In this document: positions 1 through 7,125 of the stretch, piece after piece
Position numbering within the stretch: position 1 is the stretch's first letter
How the letters are laid out: each line of letters opens with the position of its first letter
From: a virus
IMG/VR virus record: IMGVR_UViG_3300013089_000002
Coordinates: 1 to 29,980 of that record
DNA length: 29,980 nucleotides
Direction: 5' to 3' (one strand)
Program-made: the position numbers and the translations under genes
Notes under the pieces: model-generated
What the model was told of the DNA's origin: nothing
Seen by the model: only the letters and a program-made list of their open reading frames with translations
Database searches by the model: none

Positions 1-123
1 CTTAAAGTTGCTGTCCCATACATTCTCTGCTGGGGTGCTTCCCGTCAAGCCCACATAACTATCATTATCGGCGTGGTCATTGTCAAAGTAGATTCTAACC
101 TTGTTCTCTACGCCGCCGTTAAG
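1..123. repeat. Terminal direct repeat (left copy), circular-genome overlap
   Basis: The first 123 bases are identical to the last 123 (29858-29980). A coding frame runs through the join without interruption, so this is the usual sign of a circular or circularly permuted genome assembled as a linear contig. Unique length is then about 29,857 bp. A true short terminal repeat of a linear virus is possible but less likely, because the repeat lies inside a gene. Confidence 0.9.
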
Positions 124-402
124 TGTCCAGCCCGATTTGCTGACCCAAAGCTCCGCATACTCATCTCCGCTGCTCCAGCTAACCACTTCACAGTAAAGCT
201 GAGTAACCCCATCCTCCGCCGTAACTGCAATCTTCTTGTAGTTTGCTCCCACCTCATCAAAGATAGGCGTCAAGTCTGCACTATTGATTCCCGCGCCGTC
301 CCGAATCTGAATGCAAACGGGAAAATGGGCTAGGTCGTCGGTGACCTTAGCTGCTGGAACTGTCAGGTCGATGTAGTGCTGCCAGCCCGCAAGCAAACCC
401 AA
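1..402 (-). CDS. DUF2341-LamG protein, N-terminal part (continues at 29857 across the join)
   Basis: This is the upstream part of a gene whose remainder is read from 29857 down to 29126; together they give 377 residues. The start is a TTG at 402 with GGAGG eight bases upstream. The region translates to a beta-rich stretch with the DUF2341 pattern: WQHYIDL near the start, then HFPVCIQI, then AELWVSKSG and KVRIYFDNDHADND, which match the family's FPV and W(V)K..IY.YYGN-type blocks. DUF2341 is often found next to LamG/concanavalin-like domains on surface proteins and is thought to bind ligand or carbohydrate. The gene lies between the head-tail connector genes and the HK97 gp10-like gene, so it is probably a virion surface or neck decoration. 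The domain name comes from pattern recognition and is moderately sure; the exact binding role is inference. Confidence 0.8.
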   Translation of the reverse strand, partial: MGLLAGWQHYIDLTVPAAKVTDDLAHFPVCIQIRDGAGINSADLTPIFDEVGANYKKIAVTAEDGVTQLYCEVVSWSSGDEYAELWVSKSGWTLNGGVENKVRIYFDNDHADNDSYVGLTGSTPAENVWDSNFK

Positions 403-403
403 A

Positions 404-544
404 CTATCGTTCCTCCAAAAGCTTATTGATTAATTTGTGAACTCTGCAGTTGGCAGCCATGTCATAGCTTCTGCACACGTCACGATATGTGCATCTGACC
501 GTGCAGATTTGCTTCTGAAGCTCACGAAGGATCTGCTTACTCAA
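404..544 (-). CDS. 46-residue Cys-rich small protein
   Basis: The TTG start at 544 overlaps the TGA of the upstream connector gene, with AGGAAAGGA just before it. The TAG at 404-406 sits one base before the TTG of the DUF2341 gene, and the GGAGG for that gene lies inside this ORF. The peptide starts LSKQILRELQKQI and has four cysteines (C14, C18, C24, C33) and ends KLLEER. Tight coupling on both sides and the embedded ribosome site argue that it is translated. It resembles a small metal-binding or helical peptide, but I do not recognise a family. Function unknown. Confidence 0.5.
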   Translation of the reverse strand: MSKQILRELQKQICTVRCTYRDVCRSYDMAANCRVHKLINKLLEER

Positions 545-1191
545 AGAGTGTCCTTTCCTATCACAATAGGCAAACTATTCGATGCAGTTGACTGCAGATA
601 CTTGATGTACTCGTTAATGTACTCGTCTGCAACTGTTTTATAGGGATGGGTTTCCTCGTTTGGACTGTTGGATTTCATGTTGAAGCTTGCAGCCAAAAAG
701 TTAGAGGCTCTCCTTATCTCGTCAGGAACATTTGAAAGCGGAACAGTTGCGTAACGTTGTAGTTTGGCATTAATGTATGCGGTTGCGTCATCCATACTCT
801 CAAGCAGTTTATCATCTTCAGTATCATCGTCTACGCTGCAGAGCTGGCGAACTCTTGTGAGGCTGCCATACGGCATTGGATTGACGCTGAAAAGAAAGGT
901 TTCGCTGTTGGTTACTGAATTATAGATTGCCGTGATTGTGTAACTCCATGTGCCAGCCTCAGCGTCTTCAGGCAGGTCATAGGCAAGTATCCAGATTCCG
1001 GTATCATCCTGTGAAAGATCATCGATGTCTAGTGTTTCCACTGTTTCGCCGTCAGGGTCTCGGATAATCACATCTATGCTTGTGGGATCAAAATATTCGT
1101 CATCTTCATCCTTGAAATATAAAGTCTCATTTAGAGTATCTGATGGATGGTACTTCTTTTCTGTTTTAGTCAAGCTTCTAGTCTCCTCCAT
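541..1191 (-). CDS. Head-tail connector protein with N-terminal beta domain
   Basis: A 216-residue acidic protein. Residues 10-105 look like a single beta-sandwich domain (VIIRDPDGETVETLD, then GTWSYTITA), similar to the Ig-like or BppU-like N-domains on phage tail and neck proteins. The C-terminal 100 residues are helical, with the pattern LCSVDDDTEDDKLLESMDDATAYIN and a later tail of conserved helices, which matches the gp6/gp15-type head-tail adaptor family (short helical proteins that form a ring under the portal). It follows the capsid and glycosyltransferase genes and overlaps the latter by 14 bp. An ATG at 1191 is used here; a TTG at 1173 is an alternative because GGAGGAG lies inside the first codons. 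The adaptor role is inferred from fold pattern and position. Confidence 0.7.
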   Translation of the reverse strand: MEETRSLTKTEKKYHPSDTLNETLYFKDEDDEYFDPTSIDVIIRDPDGETVETLDIDDLSQDDTGIWILAYDLPEDAEAGTWSYTITAIYNSVTNSETFLFSVNPMPYGSLTRVRQLCSVDDDTEDDKLLESMDDATAYINAKLQRYATVPLSNVPDEIRRASNFLAASFNMKSNSPNEETHPYKTVADEYINEYIKYLQSTASNSLPIVIGKDTL

Positions 1192-1909
1192 GCTCGCAAA
1201 TTACATAGCCGTCAGCTGCACCGCTGAAGCCAGCTTTTGCGACGTCACGCCAGAATATGATGTCATAGCTTGCATGATCGTAATCGCAAACGAATCTGAT
1301 TCCAGACTCAAACACTCTGCGTTTGATGAGGACGCATCCTGTGCCCGCCAAAAGTGGACCGTCCTCAAAAGTTAATATTTTGTCTTTGACTTCTTGCATG
1401 GTGCAGCTTCTGAACCAGTAATGTTTGGGGTCGCGGAACCATGCCACGCAAACAAGGTTCTTGTGTAGTTCATGTAGCCGCTGATGGTTGGGGTAGCTGT
1501 GGTTTGGGACGGTGGCAACCGCCACGTCCACGTCTAAACTCAGTAAATGGGATAAAGTGTTTTCTGCAATGAACACGTCTGATTCTACAAGCAAAACATA
1601 ATCGTAATTTTCTGTCACTACCTTGTCAGCGACTAGATTGAATTGGTCAACTACATGCTGCCAGCCTAACTCGTTGGCTTCTCCGACATGCAAATCGTAT
1701 GTGAAGCCTTCAGCAGCCTTTTTGATACAGTCGAGAACTCTAGGTTGTTCGGGCAGGTGGCTGGTTTTTGTGGCTGGAACGGCAATCAGCAGCTTAAAAT
1801 CTTGATTGCGAACGGGTAATACTGGCTTCACCGATGTCACTGGCTGTTCTGGCTGAATCATTGCTGACTTAGCTTTTTTTGATGGTTTACTCTTGGTTTT
1901 TCGCGTCAT
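1178..1909 (-). CDS. Glycosyltransferase-like protein inside the head module
   Basis: About 243 residues. The start is the ATG at 1909, five bases after a strong AGGTGA; the in-frame GTG at 1918 lies within that ribosome site and is probably not used. The first 30 residues are Lys-rich and disordered. A GT-A type Rossmann-like domain follows: FKLLIAVPATKTS (first strand), YDYVLLVESDVFI (the ESD is the DxD-like metal/nucleotide-sugar site), VDVAVATVPNH, and the acceptor-loop block LLAGTGCVLIKRRVFE. The C-terminal YDIIFWRDVAKAGF is typical of GT2-like enzymes. It would transfer a sugar to a virion or host acceptor. It sits directly downstream of the major capsid gene, an unusual place for an enzyme, beyond a likely terminator. 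The acceptor is unknown. Confidence 0.75.
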   Translation of the reverse strand: MTRKTKSKPSKKAKSAMIQPEQPVTSVKPVLPVRNQDFKLLIAVPATKTSHLPEQPRVLDCIKKAAEGFTYDLHVGEANELGWQHVVDQFNLVADKVVTENYDYVLLVESDVFIAENTLSHLLSLDVDVAVATVPNHSYPNHQRLHELHKNLVCVAWFRDPKHYWFRSCTMQEVKDKILTFEDGPLLAGTGCVLIKRRVFESGIRFVCDYDHASYDIIFWRDVAKAGFSGAADGYVICEHGGD

Positions 1910-1934
1910 ATCTTTCACCTAATTGTTTATTTCC

Positions 1935-1982
1935 AAAAAAATGGGGGGAGAGTTAAGTGAAACTAATGTGCTTCGCTTAACT
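1935..1982 (-). terminator. Hairpin plus T7 tract after the major capsid gene
   Basis: An 11-bp stem with one G-T wobble (1951-1961 with 1972-1982, 10-base loop) overlaps the stop codon of the capsid gene. Read leftward it is followed by a C-rich stretch and a run of seven T (1941-1935). A T-run is the main archaeal termination signal. It would let the capsid gene be expressed far above the glycosyltransferase that follows. The hairpin and T-run are seen; termination is inferred. Confidence 0.6.
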
Positions 1983-2864
1983 GATGTCGGTTATTGCGCA
2001 TAGAGCGTTTGCGTCGTAGATGACTGGCAAGCCTCGCACGTAAACCTTCGCGAAGAGTCCTTCGCCTTCGCGGACGCTCTGCAATTCGGTTTTGACTCTG
2101 AGGTCTTCGGCGATTACGTACTTGTATGCGCCAACGTTGTTTGCTTTGCTCAATAATGCGGTGCCTGTTGCCATTGCTTCTGTCTCGAAGATTTGCCCGC
2201 CTATCCGTTTCTGAACCCACTCGCCGTATGTGGCGGGTCCATCATTAACTAGCACGGACAAGTATCCTGCTGCTTCTGCGCCTATTGTCAGGTCGTAGGG
2301 TCCGAATATGTGGTCTGCTTTGAGTAGTGTGATTGCGGCGTTGATGCTTGTGATTATGTGAGCTACTGTTGCCCAGTCATAGTTTGTTTCGTCTTTGTTG
2401 CCTGATGCTACCGCCTCGTTGTAGAGTCCATTCACGACGTAACCGTTTGTGAGGGCGGTGCCAATCAACAGCATCGTGTCTTCGAGCAATCCTACCTTGT
2501 AGGTTAGACTGTCGATTACTGCGGTGTCGAGTGGTGCGCCTGTCATTCGGCTAGCGTCAAGGTCAGCTTTTGGAATCACTGTTTCTTTGTGGAGAGTCGG
2601 GATGTTTAGGCTTGTTCTGTCTGCGCTTGTCAAGTCAAGGTTTTCTGCTCCTGGGTATTTGGGGTCGATGCGGGCGTTGCTTACTTCTGTCAAGACGTCA
2701 AAGCTGTAGGTCTGTGTTCCTTCTGGAACAAACTGTACTGCTGTTCCGAAAAGTTTTCGTCCGATGAATTCTCTGCGTGCAATGTCAACCATGCTAGGCA
2801 GCACATACGCGCCTTGTTCTGCTTGTAGTGGTTCGTCTCTTCCAGCAAATCTTAGTGCCTTCAT
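1977..2864 (-). CDS. Major capsid protein, HK97 fold (encapsulin-like family)
   Basis: A 295-residue protein in the position of the major head protein, after protease, scaffold and decoration genes. The pattern resembles the encapsulin/linocin-type branch of the HK97 fold: an N-terminal REFIGRKLFGTAVQF block, TYSFDVLTEVSNARIDPKYPGA (E-loop and spine region), a P-domain with DASRMTGAPLDTAVIDSL, and the A-domain block VAHIITSINAAI then YDLTIGAEAAGYLSVL. The C-terminal YKYVIAEDLRVKTELQSVR and VKYVRG-like block match the usual end strand. It would assemble into the icosahedral shell. Its ATG is one base beyond the stop of the decoration gene. Family placement is by pattern only, with good confidence that it is the major capsid protein. 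Confidence 0.88.
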   Translation of the reverse strand: MKALRFAGRDEPLQAEQGAYVLPSMVDIARREFIGRKLFGTAVQFVPEGTQTYSFDVLTEVSNARIDPKYPGAENLDLTSADRTSLNIPTLHKETVIPKADLDASRMTGAPLDTAVIDSLTYKVGLLEDTMLLIGTALTNGYVVNGLYNEAVASGNKDETNYDWATVAHIITSINAAITLLKADHIFGPYDLTIGAEAAGYLSVLVNDGPATYGEWVQKRIGGQIFETEAMATGTALLSKANNVGAYKYVIAEDLRVKTELQSVREGEGLFAKVYVRGLPVIYDANALCAITDIS

Positions 2865-2865
2865 T

Positions 2866-3417
2866 TTAGATCAACATCCTCGCCATTATCCAGTCTGCCG
2901 CGCCTGATGTGGTTACTGATTCTTCTGCTATTGCGATGGGTATGCCTTCTGTTGGTATGCTTCCTGCCATTGTTGGTTGTGCGCTTGTTGATACTACTGC
3001 TTCTGTTCCTGATGGGGGAGCTGCGGCTGTGGCTGCGACTACTTCTCCGCCTGCTGCAGACACTAGCTTTTCGCCTTTGGTGACTGTTTCGCCGTCAGCA
3101 AGTTTCAGCATCAGAACGGTTCCAGGCCCTGATAGGACAGGTGCTCTAACTGCGGTGTAGATTGTTGCTCTTGTTGCTGGTCTGTCAAGTTTTTGGCATT
3201 GCTCGTAGCCTAGTACGCCGATTATGTCTGCGCCTGCTGTGCCAACTACGATTTGGTGATCTGCTGTGCCTTTTTGAACGAGGTGTCCGGGGTACATGGT
3301 TGTGACTGTTTCGATGAGTAGGTGCTGAATTTTAGGTGTTCCCTGAACTACGATGCTGTTTGTTGGTTGTGGTCCGACTCCGCCGTCTGCGGTTGCTGAG
3401 CCATAGGTTGTTACCAT
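2866..3417 (-). CDS. Head decoration protein (DUF2190-like)
   Basis: 183 residues from the ATG at 3417, which overlaps the scaffold stop (TAATG) and follows GGGAGGAT. The protein has a beta-rich core with VKAGTAD-like features: LVQKGTADHQIVVGTAGADIIGVLGYE, then APVLSGPGTVLMLKLADGETVTKGEKLVSAAGGEVV, which is the typical shape of DUF2190/gpD-like capsid cement proteins. An Ala/Pro/Ser-rich segment follows, then an invariant-looking end DWIMARMLI. It would bind the outside of the capsid at threefold axes. Position just upstream of the major capsid gene supports this. Confidence 0.75.
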   Translation of the reverse strand: MVTTYGSATADGGVGPQPTNSIVVQGTPKIQHLLIETVTTMYPGHLVQKGTADHQIVVGTAGADIIGVLGYEQCQKLDRPATRATIYTAVRAPVLSGPGTVLMLKLADGETVTKGEKLVSAAGGEVVAATAAAPPSGTEAVVSTSAQPTMAGSIPTEGIPIAIAEESVTTSGAADWIMARMLI

Positions 3418-3842
3418 TAGACTCCATCCTCCCACTTTTTAGTTGAGGGATTATAGATTCCGACGGTGCCATGTGGTTTCGGAGGGCTTGCTTTGTCTTT
3501 TTCTTTTTGGCGCATGACTGACACAAAAGTTTTTGGTTCGGCTTGCGCGATTGCGTCTTTGATGAGGTACAGTTCTGTTAGTGTGCGTGTTTCTAGACTG
3601 TCTTTTGATAGTTTGCCGTTGCTGTCTCTGAAGAGTTCGTTGATTAAGTCGGTTTTTTCGGCTTTTTCTGCTGTGTCAAATTTTGTTTTCAGTATTTGCA
3701 TTGCGTCGGTTGATTCTGACAGTTGAGCCTTGAGTTGCTTGTTTTCGGTTTCCAACGCCGAGACTTTTGCTAACGCTTCGCCAAGCTGCACTTGGCATTC
3801 TGCTGCCGTCATCTGATTGTTTGGTTCGCTCATTTTGTTCAT
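3417..3842 (-). CDS. Scaffold-like coiled-coil protein
   Basis: 141 residues, strongly charged. Residues 15-75 form a predicted coiled coil (LGEALAKVSALETENKQLKAQL). The C-terminal part is basic and ends in KKWEDGV. The gene lies between the protease and the decoration/capsid genes, where siphoviruses encode a scaffold that is digested by the protease. Alternative start is the ATG at 3833 (AAAGG is about 11 bases away from it). No enzymatic motif is present. The scaffold role is inferred from position and coiled coil. Confidence 0.6.
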   Translation of the reverse strand: MNKMSEPNNQMTAAECQVQLGEALAKVSALETENKQLKAQLSESTDAMQILKTKFDTAEKAEKTDLINELFRDSNGKLSKDSLETRTLTELYLIKDAIAQAEPKTFVSVMRQKEKDKASPPKPHGTVGIYNPSTKKWEDGV

Positions 3843-3868
3843 TTTCCTTTTGTTCTTTTTTTCAGCCT

Positions 3869-3941
3869 TTATGTCCCATGCTGGGGGGAAGCCTCAGTTA
3901 TGTCCCATGAGGCAAAGGGGGAACCCTTCACCGTGGAAGGG
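3869..3941 (-). other. Non-coding gap with 12-bp direct repeat and two hairpins
   Basis: Between the protease stop and the scaffold start lies a 113-bp gap. It holds two copies of TTATGTCCCATG (3869-3880 and 3898-3909), the second sitting in the loop of a 6-bp hairpin (GCCTCA 3891-3896 with TGAGGC 3908-3913). Another 6-bp hairpin (CCCTTC 3924-3929 with GAAGGG 3936-3941) lies next to the protease stop. It may be an RNA processing or translation control element between protease and scaffold. Function unknown. Confidence 0.45.
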
Positions 3942-3955
3942 AGAAGCGTAAAAAG

Positions 3956-5353
3956 CTAGAAGACGTCCAAAAAAACTTTGATGTCTTCTAGGGCTTTGCG
4001 GTTTCGCATGATGCGGTCTTTTGCGTCTGAGGATGTTGTGTTGTTGCGTTTTGTGCCTGCAGGCGGAAGCTTCGCAATTAAAGCCTTTTTTTCGTCTTCT
4101 GACAGTGCGTTCCATTCCTCGTCAGATAAGCCGAAGTGCTGTTTTGCTCGTTCCACGTCGGTTTTTGGTGGCTGGTCTTTGCCTTCAACCTTCTTTTTTA
4201 TTTTTAGTTCTTTATACGTTTTAATTTCAATGTCAAGGTCTTCAATTTGGCGATACAGTTTCTCTGCTTCTGGATTAGGCTTTTCAACAGCATAAAATTT
4301 CTTTTGAGCCTCAATAAGTTTGTCTTTTTTGTCATAAAGTTCCTTAATTTTGTTCTCGATTTCTTCGTTAGACATTTCGTCTTTGCCTTCGATCACACGC
4401 ATGACATCGACTCCATAAGCGATAATCAACCGTTTGCCAACCTCGAGTACCCCAATCTCGTCTAGCTTCTGGCAGACTGGACACTTAAAGTAGGCTTCAA
4501 GCTCTGCGCTGTCTTTAGTTTGATGCTTAGTGAACCATGCCTTAGCCTCTTCCATCGTGAACTTTGTCTTGTCGAAGATGAAGCTTTGTGTTTCCATGCC
4601 GACTTTGCATTTGCCGTTTTCGTATTCGCCTTTTGGGCATCCGACAACGGCTTTTATGCCTTCGGTGATGTCTATTGTTTTGAAGCTGTCAGGGTCAAAC
4701 TTGTCTTTGTTTCCATGTCCGCTTCTGATTGATTCTTCGGTTGTCTCCCAAGTGTCCTGTTCATCTATTGAGTCTACGGCTATTCCACAGTAGGGACTTG
4801 GACATCTGCCTTTCGGTATTGGCGCAGCAAGATGGTTAATCAAGATTTTTCTTTGCACAAAATCGTAATGTTTGCCCTGAAAGTCTCCCTGACTGTAGTC
4901 TTTGTTGCAGCTGAATCCTATGCTGTTGTCTCTGAGTTCCCCTTTCCTTATCGCCTCTGCTGTCGCGTCAGCGATTGGCTTGAATGGCCCCGCAGTGACT
5001 TCAGGAGCGTTTGCACGGAAGAATTTCAGGTGTGTTTCTATGCCTCGTCTGCATGGTCTTTTCGTTTTGGGGTCTATCAGGTCTTTGCGGAATCGGGGGT
5101 TTTCTACTCTGCCGTTTACGTCTTCAACGTCGTCTATGTGGCTGCCTCGCGGGTGCGCAAGTGCTCTGATGGGTACTCCCGCTGCTGTCCATGTGGCTTT
5201 TTCGAGTTCTTCTGCTGGCTTGTATGCCCAGCCGTCGCTGTATTGCTGAACTATTTCCGATGCTATGACTGCTTGTACGACTAGATACTTGTCGTCGTCC
5301 TGTATTATTTTCGCGTCCTCGAGAGGCGCATAGTCGTTTACTATTGTTCTCAA
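3956..5353 (-). CDS. Prohead protease, DUF2213-like, with long C-terminal extension
   Basis: About 465 residues from a TTG at 5353, eight bases after GGAGGAAC; the longer frame to 5401 lacks a ribosome site. The N-terminal 200 residues match DUF2213 phage proteins, which are thought to be capsid maturation proteases: IRALAHPRGSHIDDVEDVNG (the conserved EHP-like block), KGELRDNSIGFSCNK (the ELSIGYSC block) and the HYDFVQRKILINHLA block (the NHLA/VALV block), ending GIAVDS. After this come a Cys-containing segment (CPKGEYENGKCKVG and KCPVCQKL) and a Lys/Glu-rich coiled coil (about residues 330-420), ending in DIKVFLDVF. The extension may serve as an internal scaffold. It sits upstream of the scaffold gene. 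Protease assignment is by family pattern; catalytic residues are not proven. Confidence 0.75.
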   Translation of the reverse strand: MRTIVNDYAPLEDAKIIQDDDKYLVVQAVIASEIVQQYSDGWAYKPAEELEKATWTAAGVPIRALAHPRGSHIDDVEDVNGRVENPRFRKDLIDPKTKRPCRRGIETHLKFFRANAPEVTAGPFKPIADATAEAIRKGELRDNSIGFSCNKDYSQGDFQGKHYDFVQRKILINHLAAPIPKGRCPSPYCGIAVDSIDEQDTWETTEESIRSGHGNKDKFDPDSFKTIDITEGIKAVVGCPKGEYENGKCKVGMETQSFIFDKTKFTMEEAKAWFTKHQTKDSAELEAYFKCPVCQKLDEIGVLEVGKRLIIAYGVDVMRVIEGKDEMSNEEIENKIKELYDKKDKLIEAQKKFYAVEKPNPEAEKLYRQIEDLDIEIKTYKELKIKKKVEGKDQPPKTDVERAKQHFGLSDEEWNALSEDEKKALIAKLPPAGTKRNNTTSSDAKDRIMRNRKALEDIKVFLDVF

Positions 5354-5385
5354 TTTTTGTTCCTCCAATTGTTTTTGTTTTGTGA

Positions 5386-5688
5386 CTATGAGAAGAGCCA
5401 ACTTAGCATGTTAGGAGGCTCTCCAATCCTTAAGGGAGTGAAGAAGTGCGGGCAATGCGGATGACGCGGAAGATAGGGCATGAACATCCCAAGATGATAA
5501 ATTCGCCCAACATGCGATCTGCACCAGCTACAGCTTGTGGCTTTCAATGCTCCACTAACTTGAAAATCTGTTGCTCCGACTGCTGTGCCGTAAACTTTGG
5601 TGGCATTATTGAATGTGCCAAGTCGGACGTCTTCAGCTAGCAGGTCAATGCGGTTCATTATGCCCTCTTCAGATTCCCAGAAATTCAA
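5386..5688 (-). CDS. MuF-like minor head protein C-terminal domain
   Basis: 100 residues from a TTG at 5688, seven bases after a perfect AGGTGA. The C-terminal half has the hallmark of the MuF/SPP1 gp7 minor head family: SCSWCRSHVGRIYH followed by LPRHPHCPHFFTPL, i.e. C-x2-C, GR-Y, then a HP-x-C-x-H block. The usual family has 250 or more residues, so this is only the terminal module. The upstream half of the function may be carried by the broken gene at 6113-7109, separated by two small genes. It would sit inside the head near the portal. It overlaps the extended protease frame but not its likely true start. Confidence 0.65.
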   Translation of the reverse strand: MNFWESEEGIMNRIDLLAEDVRLGTFNNATKVYGTAVGATDFQVSGALKATSCSWCRSHVGRIYHLGMFMPYLPRHPHCPHFFTPLRIGEPPNMLSWLFS

Positions 5689-5735
5689 AAGAGATTCACC
5701 TAAATTGTGGTATTACAATAGAAGAATAATTCCCT

Positions 5736-5746
5736 AAAAAAAGGGA
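5736..5746 (-). terminator. Possible T7 terminator after the AbrB gene
   Basis: Right after the AbrB-type stop (5752) a GGGA/TCCC pair flanks a run of seven T on the minus strand (5742-5736). T-runs end transcription in archaea. It could lower read-through into the MuF-like and protease genes, though the late operon must continue, so partial attenuation is more likely. Weak evidence. Confidence 0.3.
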
Positions 5747-5751
5747 GGGAT

Positions 5752-5919
5752 TTATTGTTTGGTGATTTGTATGTCTAGCAAGTCGCCATGCTCTAGGTCT
5801 AGTGCCTTTTTGATTTCATCTGTGACTGTAATGACTAGACTATTACCCGATCTGGTGAGTGCTTTTGTGAACTTGTATGTTTTTGGCTTTATTTTTGCGC
5901 CACAATTAGGACAATCCAT
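5752..5919 (-). CDS. Small zinc-knuckle SpoVT/AbrB-like DNA-binding protein
   Basis: 55 residues. The N-terminus is MDCPNCGAKIKPK, a CPNCG half zinc ribbon. The rest is a single AbrB swapped-hairpin domain: RSGNSLVITVTDEIKKALDL followed by HGDLLDIQI, the conserved GNS..V.(I/P)....K.LDL..GD pattern. Such proteins are transcription regulators or antitoxins and are very common in archaea. No toxin gene is adjacent. It lies within the head module between the 57-residue gene and the MuF-like gene, so it may regulate late genes. The domain call is firm; the target is unknown. Confidence 0.82.
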   Translation of the reverse strand: MDCPNCGAKIKPKTYKFTKALTRSGNSLVITVTDEIKKALDLEHGDLLDIQITKQ

Positions 5920-5933
5920 CGTTATATTACCTT

Positions 5934-6107
5934 TTATTTGATTCCAAGTTGGCGTAACAGATTCTGGAACTCAGGGTCTTTATCAGTGTGTTCAGAAAGG
6001 GTTTTAGCTAATCTCTTCGATGTTTCCCAATCGCCTCTAGCGGTAGCATACAAATATTGAGTGTAAAGTAAATTATGTTCTTCATTATCAAAGATTTTCA
6101 GTGTCAT
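5934..6107 (-). CDS. Small helical protein of unknown function (57 residues)
   Basis: The best start is the ATG at 6107, five bases after AGGTGA, which overlaps the stop of the previous gene; ATG or GTG at 6113-6116 are alternatives. The peptide has a tandem helical look: NEEHNLLYTQYLYATARGDWETSKRLAK, which resembles one repeat of a TPR-like hairpin, then a short acidic end. No motif recognised. It is in the late operon between the minor head gene and the AbrB gene. Confidence 0.6.
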   Translation of the reverse strand: MTLKIFDNEEHNLLYTQYLYATARGDWETSKRLAKTLSEHTDKDPEFQNLLRQLGIK

Positions 6108-6112
6108 TTTCA

Positions 6113-6976
6113 TCACCTATAGTTAGCGTAAGTGTCTTTTACGCGTTCTTCTGCGACTCTTCTCCGAAACAGTTGGCAGATGGGGCAAGAACACGTTTGT
6201 GTTACGCGTCTGCGTGCATCACCAGTATAGTCTCCATACAACTCGTTTTTGAGTTTTGAATGGCTACAATGTTTTTGTGCTTCTGCTTCAAACTCACGGC
6301 GTGTTGCCTGTTGACCTAAGTTGATGCCTTCAAATTCTGGGTCAAAATACCCATATTTGTTTGGTTTCTCCATTTTGACGCCGTTGGCGCGATCCATTAG
6401 TTTTTTCGCTAATTCATCATTTCCATCCGTGTCTGGAATGTTAACTGGTTCAAGCTTATTTGCAAGTTTCTTGTATTCAGGGTCTAAGTCTGCATAGTCA
6501 GGCGAGTTTTTCACTTTGATTTTTTCAGGAACACTCAATTTTTTGAATTGTTCTTCTCTTTGTCTTTGTGGCTTTTCGAGTTTTGTGTAATATTCGTTTT
6601 TCTGAGTTTGGAGTTCTGTTATAATCGCTGATTTGTTCTTTCTGATATTTGCGATTTCTTCAGGTGTTGGTTTTCCTCCCACACCGAGTTGCTCTACGCC
6701 GTTTGCACCTGTTGTTAGGAACAGTTTGTGTTTTTCGATTAGTTTTTGTTCTTTAGTTTTCAAGTCTTTCCCTGTCTTATACTTTGTTTTCGCAACATTT
6801 AAGTCTTCTGGAGTCTTATTCTTGTTTTCTGTTTCTCCACTACCACCAATCTTTTTTCCTGTGGTGCGCTCAAACGCCTCCGCAGTAGACTCACCCTCCT
6901 TGATGCAAACATGGGTACCCCTGATTGTTCGCCAAACTCCGCCCTCTGCAGTGCAGGTGTCCTCATCAAAAAAATG
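6113..6976 (-). CDS. Minor head protein, downstream part of a broken frame
   Basis: The open frame runs from just after a TAA at about 6988 to TGA at 6113 and has no good start codon at its head; TTG at 6763 would start too late. Conserved-looking sequence begins at once: HFFDEDTCTAEGGVWRTIRG, then THVCIKEG, a block common at the end of virus head proteins (W-x-TI-x-G-x-H-V-x-I-x-G). After this it is Lys-rich and helical, then has a Cys/His cluster (HCSHSKL, TCSCPICQLF), ending KDTYANYR. The frame joins the upstream ORF (6966-7109) if one T is removed from the T7 run at 6968-6974. The join would give a protein of about 330 residues just after the portal gene, the usual place for a minor head protein. 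Could be an assembly error, a true mutation, or transcriptional slippage. Confidence 0.7.
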   Translation of the reverse strand, partial: HFFDEDTCTAEGGVWRTIRGTHVCIKEGESTAEAFERTTGKKIGGSGETENKNKTPEDLNVAKTKYKTGKDLKTKEQKLIEKHKLFLTTGANGVEQLGVGGKPTPEEIANIRKNKSAIITELQTQKNEYYTKLEKPQRQREEQFKKLSVPEKIKVKNSPDYADLDPEYKKLANKLEPVNIPDTDGNDELAKKLMDRANGVKMEKPNKYGYFDPEFEGINLGQQATRREFEAEAQKHCSHSKLKNELYGDYTGDARRRVTQTCSCPICQLFRRRVAEERVKDTYANYR

Positions 6977-7109
6977 AGCATTGTCTCGTTAGTATCTGGG
7001 CTTTCGCTATCAATTCATTAGTGCGAATAGTTAGCTTGTTAGCGGCGTCATTAATTCGTTCACTTTTGAGTCGCCTCTCTGCTTCTGCAATCGCATCCTC
7101 ATAATTCAT
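6966..7109 (-). CDS. Upstream part of the broken minor head gene (47 residues)
   Basis: ATG at 7109 with TGGAG about ten bases upstream, right after the portal stop. The product starts MNYEDAIAEAERRLKSERI and is helical, and ends at TGA just after a T7 run (residues CSFF). One base less in the T7 run would extend it in frame into FFDEDTCTAEGG of the following frame. On its own it is a normal helical peptide with no recognised family. It is probably the N-terminus of the following gene. Confidence 0.65.
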   Translation of the reverse strand: MNYEDAIAEAERRLKSERINDAANKLTIRTNELIAKAQILTRQCSFF

Positions 7110-7125
7110 TTTCGATTACTCCATT

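Noticed and set aside
4832-5284. 150-residue plus-strand frame opposite the protease
   Set aside because: It lies antisense to a well-supported protease gene and has a Cys/Phe/Val-rich shadow composition.
6799-6981. Arg-rich open frame MLIFLMRTPALQ on the minus strand
   Set aside because: The parallel frame encodes the conserved-looking minor head segment (WRTIRG, HVCIKEG), so this Arg/Leu-rich frame is a shadow.
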